Assembly: GCF_004359215.1 (NCBI RefSeq) | Contig: NC_090613.1 | Span: forward strand, 2,620,967-2,684,966 | From: Bremia lactucae | Lineage: Eukaryota > Oomycota > Peronosporomycetes > Peronosporales > Peronosporaceae | Direction of reading: 5' to 3' | Length of the DNA stretch: 64,000 bases | Shown: positions 21,441-32,862 of the stretch, piece after piece | Layout of the letters: every line of letters starts with the position of its first letter | Numbering within the stretch: the stretch's first letter is position 1 | The notes under the pieces: model-generated | What the model was told of the DNA's origin: nothing | The model's input: only the letters and a program-made list of their open reading frames with translations | Database searches by the model: none | Translations under genes and position numbers: made by a program

Positions 21441-22680
21441 GCGAATAGAGCTTGCAAAGAAAGGTTTGCTGGACCATCTCGATTCTACGAAGGCTTCGAG
21501 TGAAATGCGATGCTATTGCGTATGCTTGGAAAGTCAACGACATGAAGGCCTTCGCGAATGTATGCACGATGGTCAGTCCACGTCTTCAATTCATGGTTCG
21601 GTTGGCAGGGTCGAAGGCTGAGGCATATGAGACTTAGAAGAGCTTCTTTCTTCGTCGAAGCATTCATAATCGAGTCCAGATGCGTCGCCAGTGCATGAAT
21701 ATAAGATGCAGAAGGGTGGAAGTGTGATGGGACACTTCCTGAAGTTCGGTGAACTTTTGCTCGCCGATGTAAGCCATTGGAGATGAAGTGTCGTGAGATG
21801 AACAGCTCGTGATTTTGCTTGGAATATGTTCGAAGAATACGATCAGATCGTCAAGATTATTGAGAACGTGAGGGACATCCATCTATTTCAAGCCAAGGAG
21901 ATGCCTAGTCGCGAGTACGAAGTCATAGCTCGAAAGGATAAAGGGAAATTGCTTTGAAGGCTACTCGACGCTTCAAGAGCAGGGGGAGCTCGATCCAAGG
22001 AAACGGGAAACAAGTTATCCGGACAGTGTCATGTCTGCAATCGATATGGACACAAGAAACAAGATTTCTGGAAGAATCCTGACAAGAAAAAGAATGCGGA
22101 ACAAGCGTTTACCGTGAGTGAACAAGGGACTAAATTGACAGTGGTCCAAGTAGTCACATGTGTCCATTCAAGGATGAGTTTGCGGAAATACGATCACTCA
22201 GCACGTTGGTTAAAATTTCGGCGAATGGGGAACTGTAACAGCTGCTGGAATTGGGACGATTCGAGCTTTAATGAAGAACAAGAAGTCCATCCGCATCGAA
22301 GACGTTCTCTACGTTCCTTAACTGTATTGTAGACTTCTTTCGATTGCTGAATTTTCTGCTTAAGGGTTGACATAACCTCTCAAATGTTACATGCGAGATC
22401 ACGAACGAGCATGAAGTGGTGAGACAAGTGACCCAGAAGGTGAAATTGTTTGCTCTCGAATGTGAACAAGTTGAATCTGCAAACATGAGTGAAGTGGTTC
22501 GCGGTGGAGCCAAATGTGAGTCCAAGTCCATGGCACGCTCGATCAGAACGTCTACCAATGAAGGCGTTAAAAATCAAGAATGCGTCAGTGGATTCACGAT
22601 GGAAGATAAGTCTGCTAATGTGGAAGACCAAGATGACATATGTGAAGTTTGTGGACTTGCAAGTCGTCAGTAAAGCCATT
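21441..22680 (+). pseudogene. Ty1/copia gag and protease remnant
   Basis: Plus-strand copia remains in several frames. A gag helix region (RIELAKKGLLDHLDS, about 21445-21490; KFGELLLADVSHW, 21744-21782; MFEEYDQIVKIIENVRDI, 21827-21880) leads to a zinc knuckle CHVCNRYGHKKQDF (about 22029-22070) whose last Cys is replaced by Phe. The protease-linker motif GTIRALMKNKKSIRIEDVLY (about 22257-22315) follows, then CEVCGLASRQ (22641-22670), part of the pre-integrase motif. Stops are frequent. Confidence 0.75.
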
Positions 22681-23600
22681 TCCTAAGTCAAGTTACGGTA
22701 AAGTAAGACGACGCCACTACTTCAACTAATTCAGAATGACGTGAATTCATAGTGACGTGATGGGTCCCATGGAGACCAAGTCACTGTGTGGAACGAGATT
22801 AATGGTAACAATTACTGACGATTGTCACGATATGTTGTCGCGTATCATATTGCGCACAAGTCGGACGTGGTCGATAAGTCTATCAAGTACAAGTCGATGA
22901 TGGAGAATCAGTTGGATGCTAAGATTAGATGTATTCGCACCGACAATGTTGGCGGATATATTAACAATAGCCATGATAAAGTGTGGCGACAGGCTGGAAT
23001 TATGCACCAAGCTACAGTTTCGTATTCGTCACAGCAAAATGGAACGGCTGAGCAGATGAACCGGACGCTGACGAAACGAGCACGGTCAATGATTAATTAC
23101 ATTCAAGTTGAGATGATATGGTGAGCCGAAGCCATAAATAATGCGGTATGTATTACGAATCGTGTACCCTGCGCTTCTCACTTAAACAAGAATCCGTTTG
23201 AGGTTTGCTTTGGAGCGAAGCCAGACCTGTCGCATTTGCGAGTTTTCGGATCGCAAGGGTACGCGCGCATCGATAAAGGTAAACGACAAAAGTTAGATAA
23301 AAAGGCATTCCGCTGCATGTTTTTGGGTATGCAGATGGTGTGAAGGTCTACTGTGTTCGAAATTATGAATTAAAACGACTGGAATTACGAGGTCAGTGGT
23401 ATTCTAAAAGCTACCCAAGTCTAAGTGTGTGGAAGTGGTTGGTATTTTAAAAGCTACCCAAGTCTAAGTATGTGGACGTTGTTGTTGGTGAAAATATCAC
23501 TCAAAATGTGCATCATCATGGCGATTAGGACGACGTCTTGATTCAATTATCGTGCGTTTAAACCAGGAGTGAAAGTGAACCGATGGTGGTGGATCATATT
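22681..23600 (+). pseudogene. Ty1/copia integrase remnant
   Basis: Integrase core of a copia-type element. HSDVMGPMETKS (about 22747-22785) carries the first Asp; RTDNVGGYIN (22938-22967) the second; NGTAEQMNRTL (23038-23070) the Glu, giving the D,D-35-E order. The open part 22822-23124 covers the second and third. NPFEVCFGAKPDLSHLRVFGSQGY (about 23190-23260, cited in part) is the typical C-terminal extension, followed by KLDKKAFRCMFLG. A stop at 23122 and shifts elsewhere disable it. Confidence 0.85.
23398..23475 (+). repeat. Local tandem duplication (two ~37-bp units)
   Basis: The unit GGTATTCTAAAAGCTACCCA...GTGTGGA at 23398-23434 recurs at 23440-23475 as GGTATTTTAAAAGCTACCCA...ATGTGGA. 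It lies within the copia remnant. Confidence 0.8.
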
Positions 23601-23654
23601 TGGCACCAATCCGCCAATTTCACCTCCTTGCGAATTTGACTCTAAGAGTCCAAG

Positions 23655-24790
23655 TCATGATATCATTGTCTCTTCTAACCCGTGAGACGATGAAAGTGCG
23701 GATACGGCCCAAGCCACTGTGTCCAGAGGGGGCTTGAATACTATGGACGACTGCTCGGATTTGGTACCATCTCGATATGGTGGAAATAATACACCGGTGC
23801 GTTGTTCCCCGGTCAGAATTCTCAAGCATGCTCGAAAAAAGAAAAAAATTGTTGATTGGGTTGCCAACCATTTTCGCGTCCACTTTGGTAAAAAACGTTC
23901 GACCATTCTGTCGATGCACGCACTTTGGCTGATCTTGAGCTTCTTCTTCTGCAGCTCGTACGTCACTTCAATACCGAGAATATATTAAACGTTGCTTAGC
24001 GTCTCTAGCTTGAAATGACTAACAAATTCATCTGCAACTTTTAACAATTGATCCTGCAGTATTACCTCCAATTAGCATATTCCCGAATGGTTTTCATCGT
24101 TACGGACGAATATGCGCGGGTCCAAAATACATGGAAAAGCCCATTTTGCGAAAAACGCTCGATATGGTCTTAAAATATGTTGCAGCAGATTGTTTTAGTC
24201 CTTACAAATTTAGTTCGAACTTTAATACTTGACTCGCGTCCATGTTAACACTTTGAGGCACAGAGATGTATATTCAATTTAGAAAGGCCGTGTCAACATC
24301 ATACTGGCGAAAATTCATACCGAAATATGACAACACACTGCCGGGAAGACACGGAGAATCCGTGTCGTAATAATCCCCACCATAATTTTGGTTATAACCC
24401 AATGCAACAAGCCGAGCCTTAAATCGATCATTTTTTTATTTTCTTTCCTCTAAACTGCGAACACTCAATTGGTTCAGATCACCTTTTGACCGCACTCCAT
24501 GTTTTCTTGTGATTCAATGCACCATGTTTTTTTGATTCAATGCATCTGGGTCAGTCTTGATCGCGTCACTCCAAACCTTGGATTGAGGAGAACGTATCGC
24601 ATCTTGGTATGTCGATGAAGCTATCAGTGCCGCATTCGCTTGCTCATATGCGATGCGATAGCTTTGTAGCGCACATTGCACGCCATTTTCACTCTGTACA
24701 GGTACAATTGCATCGGAATTATTTACGGGCGATGCCATCGACGATCTTTACGAAGCCGGTGGCGACTGGAGACAACTTGCCGCCACGATA
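23655..24790 (-). pseudogene. Ty1/copia reverse transcriptase remnant (opposite strand)
   Basis: Minus-strand copia RT pieces. Entering from the right: MASPVNNSDAIVPVQSE and KVWSDAIKTDPDALNQKN (24738-24514), the start of the RT domain (usual form W..AM..E..AL..N.T). After decay, DPRIFVRND (about 24128) and LLKVADEFVSHF (about 24040) lead to LGIEVTYELQKKKLKISQS and ACIDRMVERF (about 23985-23890). No catalytic YVDD is seen. It faces the plus-strand integrase remnant, so two different copia insertions converge near 23.65 kb. Confidence 0.75.
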
Positions 24791-24830
24791 GTCCGAGCTC
24801 GTCCGTATGCGCTGCCGCGGGCACGATTTG

Positions 24831-25367
24831 AGTAGATGGGCACGTCGTAATGCGGCCACGCTCTTCTTAGACACGCACCCTAGCACAGCGAGAAAGCGGT
24901 TTGACCACCTTCTCTTGCGTGCAGTGAGGTAGTTGTGGTGGGCGCGTTGGCGACCTCACCCAACACACTAAGTACTGTGATTAAGAGTCGTCACGGGAGC
25001 GGTAATCCGGCTCCTCGTGCGCACTTATCAAGTAGGAAGTAGTTTTCAGACTAATTTATATTTGTTCGTGTTAAATATAGATACCTATTTCTACCAATCA
25101 ATCAAAATGTAATCTCTATAGATAACACTTAATATGTATTGCGAGCGTATCTTTCCAGATACCTCGCGTAGCGGATGACGCTGGGCGTCATCCCTCCTAA
25201 TGTGAATGCACCCATGTGCATCACATCCACAAGGGTTGGTCACAAATGTGCACCACAACAGAGTGTTGGGTCTAATTACTATTATTTAGTAATTGACCAT
25301 CCCCTTAAGTACACCAAGTGTACTTAACGTGGACTGTGTAACATCAGGGCAACTTTAGCCCGTTCCA
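24831..25367 (-). repeat. LTR of family B (solo)
   Basis: 537-bp minus-oriented LTR from TGGAACGGGCTAAAG (read from 25367) to CCATCTACT (24831). It lacks gag or a primer site inside; the sequence to the left is the copia RT remnant. It directly abuts another, truncated B LTR end at 25368. Confidence 0.85.
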
Positions 25368-25745
25368 CAATGGGTTGGTCACAATGTGAACCACACCCGA
25401 GTGCTGGGTCAAATTACTTTATTTGAGTAAATGACCATCCCCTTAAGTACACCAAGTGTGCTTAACGGGGCTGTGAAACATTAGGGAAACTTTAGCCCGT
25501 TACAGGCGTATTCTTTTAAATACGTCGTCCCAGACGTCATTTACCTGTGTGCATACATACACAAGGGTGGATCACTATGTGAACCTTACCCGAGGGACAG
25601 GTCAATTAAGTAATTGACTCTCCGTTAAGTGCACTTAACCGGCGTGTAACATTAGGCAGTAGACCGATTCATAATCACTCATTTCTACAAAGGGTAATTC
25701 CCTATAACCGGGTCTGGGTTGTGCCCGTGACCTAAATCCTATTAC
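25368..25745 (-). repeat. Left arm of a large inverted repeat (LTR-derived)
   Basis: 25368-25504 is the reverse complement of the first 137 bp of the B LTR at 30712-30848. 25505-25509 (GGCGT) equals the target duplication ACGCC there, and 25510-25745 is the reverse complement of 30495-30706, a related LTR-like sequence. The arms are highly similar but not identical; the left has about 24 extra bases around 25685-25710. The right arm lies 4.75 kb away, beyond two host genes. Confidence 0.85.
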
Positions 25746-25967
25746 GCTTACCGTAGTAAACTTTCACAAATCTTCTAGATTGAAATTAATTTATACCGCG
25801 TAGAAAAATCAATAGTACACTATTAATTTTAAAAAGAAAAAAATGATCGCACGGAGCTGCACGAATTTGCGAGCGCGGAAGGAGATATTTGTCAGGAACT
25901 AGAAAAGCAGAAAGTAAATGGATCGAAATCGCCATACCGGTCTTGAAACGCTTGACCTCTCGCAACT

Positions 25968-28900
25968 TTACAGCATCGCCACGTCATCAATTGATGTTTC
26001 ATAGCTCTTCTGCAGCCAATTCACGGTGACTAATCGCCAAAACACGTCGGCCTTAATCTTGCCACTATCATCCGAGGCCGCTAAAGTAAAACGCAGCTGC
26101 TTGGTTGCATTACCAACCATAAGGAACGAATTTGAGCTCCAGTATCCGAGAATATTTGGCGCGTCTACCTCTACAAATAACGCCACGAAGTTTGTCGCCA
26201 TAAGCTTTACACTGAACGAAAATGAGTTATTTGCTTCAACTCTCACAACGGAGCTAATCGCCACATTGCCCAAGCCCAAATTTAAGTCCTTGTACGGCGC
26301 GAAGAAGTGATGTCTGTCCTCGCAAAATGCTGCTTTTAACCCAGTTGCGCTACTTGTTGCGGCGCAGTGGACATACATGAAGCATGATTTGCGGTCGCAA
26401 GACGTAGTTTTATAATCCAGAAAAGCATCGACGTCAAGCTTTTCGATCAAGCGACTTTCCTGCTCAAAAAAGTCAGTCTGACTGTTAAGCTATTGTGGAT
26501 CTGTCACGCACCAATGCTGCTATTGCAATAGCTTGCCGGTTGTAAGACTTTACGAATGTACCGCTTATGGTTCGGCGGATCTCGTATACAATGTCAACAT
26601 GTAAATCTTCATTTAAATCACTCACGCCATACACTTCTATGAAGTTGTAGAAAGCGTGCTCGAGAATAGTTATAATAAAAGGAGCGAACTCGCGCTTTGC
26701 CACGTAATGTAAGCTCTTCCATCTACCCGAATACTCGATGCTTGACCAACTGCTGCCTTGCCAAATGTCGTTAAGTTGCCAATACAAGATGCCCATCGTC
26801 ATGCCAAGCTCGATGTTTTTACCTCGCCGCCATGTCTGCATGGCAGTCCGATAGCACAATGATTGCTGAATTTGAGTTAAATACAGAAACGAATCAATGC
26901 GCTTAATGATAGTGGATTGGTTAAAGCCATCGCCAATAGCACCAAAACCGTCCTCAAGCCATATTTCGTGGCTAAAGGGGAACGGCAAATTAAAGCGCCG
27001 CTTCATCTGCGTCAGCATTTGTGTAGTGCCATTTTCGTGCCTTTCGCGGAACTTCAAAAACTTCCAGAATGATTCAAATGAATTCCAATCTTCCTTAGAA
27101 GTGACGCCGTGAAAAGAAGTGGCCATAGGCCAGCTTTGAAAGCCAAATTCGGAAATAAAGCGAGCACTTGGATATATACGATGATCTTGACAATCGTTTT
27201 TGTAGTCATAAAAGTGAACATCTCTGCAAACATCCATATATCAGCGAGAATAATATAAGCATTGCAAAATTGAGGCATGTTAGTGACTCAATACTCACCC
27301 AAACGCAACTCCATTGCTAGGGCCCCATCTTTTCACGTATGGATCAGCCGAATACAAACCGTTTGAGGGAGACGTGTCAATGAAAGGCCTAGAAAAATCT
27401 ACTGCAACGATAGCGGGATAAATTAAGTCCACAAAGAGCTTGGTAAAATCGGCAACAGCAACATCACGATTAAAGTGTGGCCCAGGAGGAAAGCTTGGTA
27501 CCTCAGCAAATTGATCCATTATGTTTTCATTCTCATTGTTGCCCCCCCAAATTGCAATGCTAGTGTATTTGCGAAGCCGGGTGACCTGATATTCTACCTC
27601 CACTAATACATTTTGAAGGAATGCAGTATCGCGAGGGTACATTCCACACGCGAACATGAGTTCTTGCCAAACTAAGATTCCTAGTCGATCGCACTCGGAA
27701 TAAAATAGGTCAGATTCGTATCTACCGCCGCCCCAAACACGGACCTGCAAGGTATAAAGGCAGCATAAGTGCACGTAAGTTTTTGTGCAAGCATTCGTAC
27801 CATATTCATATTTGCAGCTCGGATACTCTCTAACAAATAGCGCACCATGGATTCTTTAGTTCGCGTGGGGAACGACTCAGTTGGAATCCAGTTTGCGCCT
27901 TTAATAAAGATAGGTACGTTGTTAACTTTGAAGTAAAACGTCTTTCCATCAACGTTGCCAGCATTTGTGTCCTCCTGAATCAACTCTACATGGCGAATGC
28001 CGAACTTATGAGAAAGCGACGACGAGAAGCTTGAGTCGGATACATCTACGCGAACATGGTACAGGTACGGCTTGCCATACCCGAAAGGCCACCACAATTT
28101 TGGATTTTTTAAATGAAATCTGCGAATAAATCATAAAACTTGATTTATGTTGTCCAAAGGATGATACAGAAATTGTAAAACACACTTCTTACGTCAAATC
28201 AATTGTGCCATTTTCCGACCAGTCCTCAGGTATTGTCCTAGTAATGGCGAATTCTTTTTTCTCGTTGACATATAAATTGATCGAAACGTTTTCGTGATTG
28301 ATTCTTCGACCATCTAGCGTCACACGGACAATAACATCCACTTTCGAAAGGTCGTCCTTCCCATTGGTAAAGTTCTGCACCACGTGCAAGTCTTTAACTT
28401 TGATCGCAAGCTTATTAAGCTCGATAAAAGCCGCTCCAGCAATTCCTGATGTGATAAATGCAGGCCCCCAATCCCATCCAAAATCCGATCCAGCCTTTCG
28501 GACAAAGGAGCGTCGCGTTGGCTCCGACCATGTGTTATAGTTTTCTGACACCGGAACAGAATACGGATAATTTACTGCCTCGTGTCTGGCGTATTGTAAT
28601 ATAGACGGAAAATCTACTTGAATCTGGTTTAGTCCTGTTCGTAACACGGCTGTCGCGTTAATTCTGTATGGCACGAATGAGTTCGACGTTGTCATAACCT
28701 TCTCCCCATTGACTCTAACACTCGCCACTCCGTCCAAATTTTCAAAGACTAGCACTGCATCGGAATTGGCTTCTTCGTATGAAAGTGTCACGTGCGTTTT
28801 ATACACCCAATGTTCATATGCAATCCACTGATATTCACGCTCGTTAAAACGATAGTACGGATCATCGATGATTCCAGCCTCCAACAAATGAATGTGTGAA

Positions 28901-29028
28901 GTTCCAGGTATGGACACATTGTCAGCATAAACGGATCCATTTATAGAGGAAAATGACCATTGTTTAAGAGGGATAACTAGGGCATTTGAGCTGACCAAAC
29001 TCGTCATAACAATAAAACTTGACCGCAT
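25968..29028 (-). CDS. Beta-mannosidase (GH2), five exons
   Basis: Lysosomal/secreted-type exo-beta-mannosidase releasing mannose from beta-mannosides of N-glycans. Exons on minus: 29028-28196, 28119-27801, 27744-27299, 27223-26512, 26459-25968; introns of 76, 56, 75 and 52 bp are all GT-AG (donors GTAAGA, GTACGA, GTGAGT, GTGCGT) and keep frame, giving 933 residues, close to animal enzymes (about 880). A hydrophobic start ([18 protein letters not shown]) suggests a signal peptide. GH2 sugar-binding domain at about 20-200 ([10 protein letters not shown]); catalytic acid/base Glu in GGNNENE (about 455) and nucleophile in SEFGFQSWP (about 558). An in-frame TAA lies 18 bases upstream of the ATG. 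The fourth intron is the least certain. Divergent from the syntaxin gene. Confidence 0.93.
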
Positions 29029-29121
29029 TTGAATATAGGCAAAGTGATCTTACTTCGCACATGCACTGGTGTTCACCACACAAAAGATAAAAGTACCGTT
29101 ACCGGAGACGAAACAAAGAGC
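29029..29121. promoter_or_regulatory. Shared divergent promoter region (93 bp)
   Basis: The start codons of the beta-mannosidase (29026-29028, minus) and the syntaxin (29122-29124, plus) are only 93 bp apart, so both 5' UTRs and core promoters must lie here or inside the neighbouring first exon. No TATA box is evident. A shared, coordinately read promoter is inferred. Confidence 0.55.
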
Positions 29122-30227
29122 ATGGCGACGCGAGATTTGACGCGGCAATTTTTACGGGCGCGGGTGGACATAAAGGCGACGGTACTGCGGCGCAAAAACA
29201 TTGTGAGCCAACGTGAGGCAGTAAGCACAATCAAAAACTGTGCGGAACAAGAGGGCGTCAGCATCGCCATCACTCCTGGATGGGTAGACGTTGTCATCAG
29301 CACCAACCAGCATGTTGCACGCATTAAGGAAATGAGTACGAAGAGGTGATCATAGAACTGGAATATTTAGCGTTTAATGTTGTCATTGTTGTTATAGCGG
29401 AGAGGTTGAACAAACTGCACACAAGCCGCTTGATGGTGCGATTCGATGGTCAGGATTCAAAGTATGAAGGCGAGATTGAGCAGCTAACGCAGAATGTCAC
29501 GGATGAATTTCGAAGTGCCGAGAAAGGCCTGCGGCGCATGGTCCAAAGTGACTGGAATAGAGAGTATTCTGCTGCCAACTCCAAGGCAAGACAGAACGTA
29601 CAGAGGTGCGGCAGCCAAAGTGAAATAGCTTAATTATTGTGGCTGACGACATCAGTCTTCCCGGATGTTGCTGAGCAGAGCACTGGCGACACAGCTACAG
29701 TTGCTATCAGTTAGCTTTCGGAAGTCGCAGAAAACTTATCTTTCACGAGTAAAAGACCAGAAGGAGGGCCCTGTAGAATTTAACTTTCTCGAAGAGATTG
29801 AGAACAAGCAGAAACGATGTGGAGGAGCGGACACTGTACGTTACCTTAATTATTGGGTTGGTTGGCTGACTACTTTACATTGCTTAAATTAATGCCACAG
29901 GGATTTTCACAAACTCAATCTTTAGAGACAGAAATTGCCGAAGACGTTATCAACGAGCGTGACCAGGAGATCAAACGCATCGCAACATCCATCACGGAGC
30001 TGGCTACAATCTTCAAAGAGTTAGCTGTGCTAGTTATTGACCAGGGTACGATTTTGGACCGGATTGACTACAATATGGAGCAGGTGGTTGAGCAGACGGA
30101 GAAAGGCATCGATGAGCTAGAGAAGGCTGACGTGTCACAGAAAAATAGTCGCCCCATAAAATGCATTGGACTGCTGCTTGCTATGATTTTTATTATGATT
30201 GTGCTGCTAGTGCTAAAGCATTCGTAG
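29122..30227 (+). CDS. Qa-SNARE, syntaxin-16/Tlg2 type, four exons
   Basis: Target-membrane SNARE expected on trans-Golgi/early endosomes, acting in endosome-to-Golgi fusion. Exons 29122-29335, 29398-29605, 29679-29835, 29901-30227; introns 62, 73 and 65 bp, GT-AG (donors GTACGA, GTGCGG, GTACGT), give 301 residues. N-terminus MATRDLTRQFLRARVD resembles the MATR-L-T-F start of syntaxin-16, followed by PGWVDVV and helices of an Habc-like domain. SNARE motif at about 205-268 with zero-layer Gln near 241 (VIDQGTILDRIDYN), then a C-terminal membrane anchor (CIGLLLAMIFIMIVLLVL). An upstream in-frame ATG at 29029 would add 31 residues but lacks family similarity, so 29122 is preferred. No damage seen. 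Confidence 0.93.
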
Positions 30228-30494
30228 ACGCCATCACAGACGATAATCCGCAATCGTTATTTACAAAAAGCATTGATGTTGCATCGGAATAATGATCAAA
30301 TGGATCCTATCGACTCTCGTTAGGCTTCGTTTATGCAAACCACATGAGAAGCAAACAAACTTATGCGTTTAATTCGTCAAACGCCATTCTTGAGTGCATT
30401 GGCCACAACCATCGAATTAAGCGGACCTCAAATTCGTCTGCATGGTGGATAAATTAAGTCATTTTTAAAGATGAAGCATTTGAATTTGCTAAGT

Positions 30495-30848
30495 GTAATA
30501 GGATTTAGGTCATGGGCACAACCCAAACCCGGTTATAGTGATTATGAATCGGGCCAACTGCCCCATGTTACACGCCCGCTAAGTGACTTAACGGAGAGTC
30601 AATTACTTAATTGACCTGTCACTCGGGTAAGGTTCACATAGTGATCCACCCTTGTGTATGTATGCACACAGGTAAATGACGTCTGGGACGACCTATTTAA
30701 AAGAATACGCCTGTAACGGGCTAAAGTTTCCCTAATGTTTCACAGCCCCGTTAAGCACACTTGGTGTACTTAAGGGGATGGTCATTTACTTAAATAAAGT
30801 AATTTGACCCAGCACTCGGGTGTGGTTCACATTGTGACCAACCCTTGT
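30495..30848 (+). repeat. Right arm of the large inverted repeat (LTR-derived)
   Basis: Inverse counterpart of 25368-25745. 30495-30706 is an LTR-like sequence related to family B (TGTTACACGCCCGCTAAG, CACTCGGGTAAGGTTCACATAG); 30707-30711 is ACGCC; 30712-30848 is the start of the B element's 5' LTR. The junction of outer sequence and LTR is the same in both arms. Confidence 0.85.
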
Positions 30849-31242
30849 GTATGTGACGAACATAGGTGCAATCACATTAGGAGGGATGACGGCTAGCGTC
30901 ATCCGTTACGCGAGATATCTAGAAAGATATGCTCACAATACATATTATTGTTATCTACAGAGATGACAATTTTAATTGGTAAAAATTGGTATTTTTATTT
31001 AATGCGGTAAAATATGTATCAGTTTGGAAGCTTCTTCCTACTTGGTAAGTGCACACGAGGAGTCGGATCACCGCTCCCGTGACGACACTTTACTAGAGTA
31101 CTTAGTGCGTTGGGTGAGGTCGCTAAGGCGCCCACCACAACTAACTCACTGCACGCAAGAGAAAACGGTCTAACCGCTTCCTCGCTGTGCTAGGGTGTGT
31201 GTCTAAGTAGAGTGTGGCCGCATTAAGACATGCCCGCCTACA
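30712..31242 (+). repeat. 5' LTR of the family B element
   Basis: 531 bp, TGTAACGGGC to GCCTACA. Primer-binding site TGGTAGCA at 31245-31252, two bases inside. The 3' LTR is about 25 bp shorter (a deletion near the region of 31035-31065) and differs at scattered sites, so the insertion is not recent. Confidence 0.92.
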
Positions 31243-31298
31243 CTTGGTAGCACTTGAAATCCTTCCCACGACCCGCATCTCTGCGAGTGTACGTGAGG

Positions 31299-32380
31299 AT
31301 GAGCCTCAATATCGATTGGGCTCGTTTCCACCACCTATCCGAACACCATCGGGAGGTGGCAGAGCACTTGGCGCAGAGACTTTGTGAACAAGCCCTGGCC
31401 AGGCTCTTGGGCAATCCTCCTAAGCAACATGTTGCTCAGTTGGAGCAGTTTGAGGGATTCGTGCTCGGACAGCGGAGGTCCGCGTCCGAGGCACAGAGCC
31501 ATGCTGCGGCGGAGTCCGTCACTCAGACTCAGGATGAGCTGAGGTTTGAGCAGGCTCGGAGCGAGGCTCTCAACAGGACTGTTGAGATGCTTTCTGCCCG
31601 GCCGCATCAGCCGAGGCCCATTCGGATGGATCCGCCCAAGTTCGATGGAACTGCGGCGCACCCGATTGTCCACTGGCTGTTAGCCGTGGAGCAATGCGGT
31701 GTCGCGCAGCTCATCGAGGACGACAGCCGGATGGTGTCGTACGCCATGTCGCATCTGCGCGGTAAGGCCTCAGAGTGGGCTTACTCGGCGCTTATTGCGG
31801 ACAGAAAAGCGTTCCCTTCATGGGCGATCTTTAAGACAACGATTCGTGCCATGTACCAGCCGCCAAAAAACGAAGTCTTGCTTAGGCGCGCTTCTTTGGA
31901 GCACGACAGGTGATGCGATCTTTGCAAGAGGATGTGCAGGTGATGCGCTCGCTGTCAGCGTCCATTACCGTAGGTCCGTTTCCGGAGAACATTAAGGTGC
32001 CCACGTCTATGAACGGACTACGGCATGGCCCATCGCGACAGGCCCTTTTCAGAAAGGTGCCGTCGACGATGGAAGAGGCAATCCAAATTGCCTTAGTTGA
32101 GGAGCAATCCTACAACGATGCCTCAGCGACAGCTTGGTATAAGCCGTCGGCCGAGAGGTCAGATGCCACTTCTATGGAGTTAGGCAATGCAGACGTGGTC
32201 TGCTATAAATGCGACAAGCGCGGCCATATAATGGCTCGCTGCTATGCCAGGGTCCCTGATGGGGCAAAGTTGCCCAGCAAGAGGACTCCCTTCGCAAAGG
32301 GCGATGGCAAGAATCAGCAAGCAAGACGCATGAGTTCTGCATTGACCACTGATGGGTCGGGGAATGCAGGAGCGCAGTAG
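31299..32380 (+). pseudogene. gag: Gag of the family B element (one frameshift)
   Basis: Starts at ATG 31299 (MSLNIDWARF). Helical N-terminal part, gag core (RMDPPKFDGT at about 31623, LRGKASEWAYSAL at about 31759), then a frameshift near 31890 moves the reading to the frame 31910-32380 (SLSASITVGPFPENIKVP; MEEAIQIALVEEQSY). It ends with a CCHC zinc knuckle CYKCDKRGHIMARC (about 32211-32252) and a basic tail. The copy at 1-900 is open across the shift point, showing that the frameshift is private to this element. A nucleic-acid-binding capsid role is by family. Confidence 0.9.
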
Positions 32381-32499
32381 GGGCGGGATGCCCTACTGAC
32401 GTCGACTATAAAGCTACCCCTAAGTTCAGAGTTGTCGAAGAAATGGGTAGCATAGTCCCTGAGTCTCGAAATTTCGGACCTCCACCCTGCTGGTATCTA

Positions 32500-32862
32500 G
32501 CGCTCAAGTACGAGGCTATGACCAGGTAATGACCCTCCTTGTGGGTCCGGGTGCATCACAAAATTTTGATAAACTCGCGGCTCTAAAACAGAGACCGGCG
32601 GTGTTTGAGTCGCTTTGCCATGATGGCAAGCGAGAAGAGGCTACCGCTCGTTAGCGATCGGCGCGCTCGTGAAGTCAGAGGGAGCTCAAGTTGAACTCGT
32701 CTTAAGCTTTATTGACTTCTCTTGTGAAGAGAAGTTCACAGTGCTAGGTATGGAGAGTCCGTATGGCCTTTTCCTAGGCATGCCATGGTTGGCAAACACA
32801 AACAATGGATAGACTGGCGTACACGAACAGTCGCGAACTGAACTCAGGACACCGGAAACGAT
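32500..32862 (+). pseudogene. Retropepsin region of the family B element
   Basis: MTLLVGPGASQNF (about 32530-32568) is placed where the retropepsin DSGAS/DTGAS motif belongs, but the catalytic Asp-Ser pair reads Gly-Pro. A downstream piece around 32745-32790 (the region YGLFLGMPWL in the usual form YDLILGMPWL) is reached in another frame. Frameshifts follow at 32640-32720. The protease is therefore inactive in this copy. Confidence 0.65.

Noticed and set aside
26026..26310. Plus-strand frame opposite beta-mannosidase exon 5
   Set aside because: Mirror of a conserved coding exon; no independent support.
29029..29121. N-terminal extension of the syntaxin from an earlier ATG
   Set aside because: In frame, but the 31 extra residues have no family similarity, while the ATG at 29122 gives the expected MATR-type start; the region also serves as the divergent promoter.
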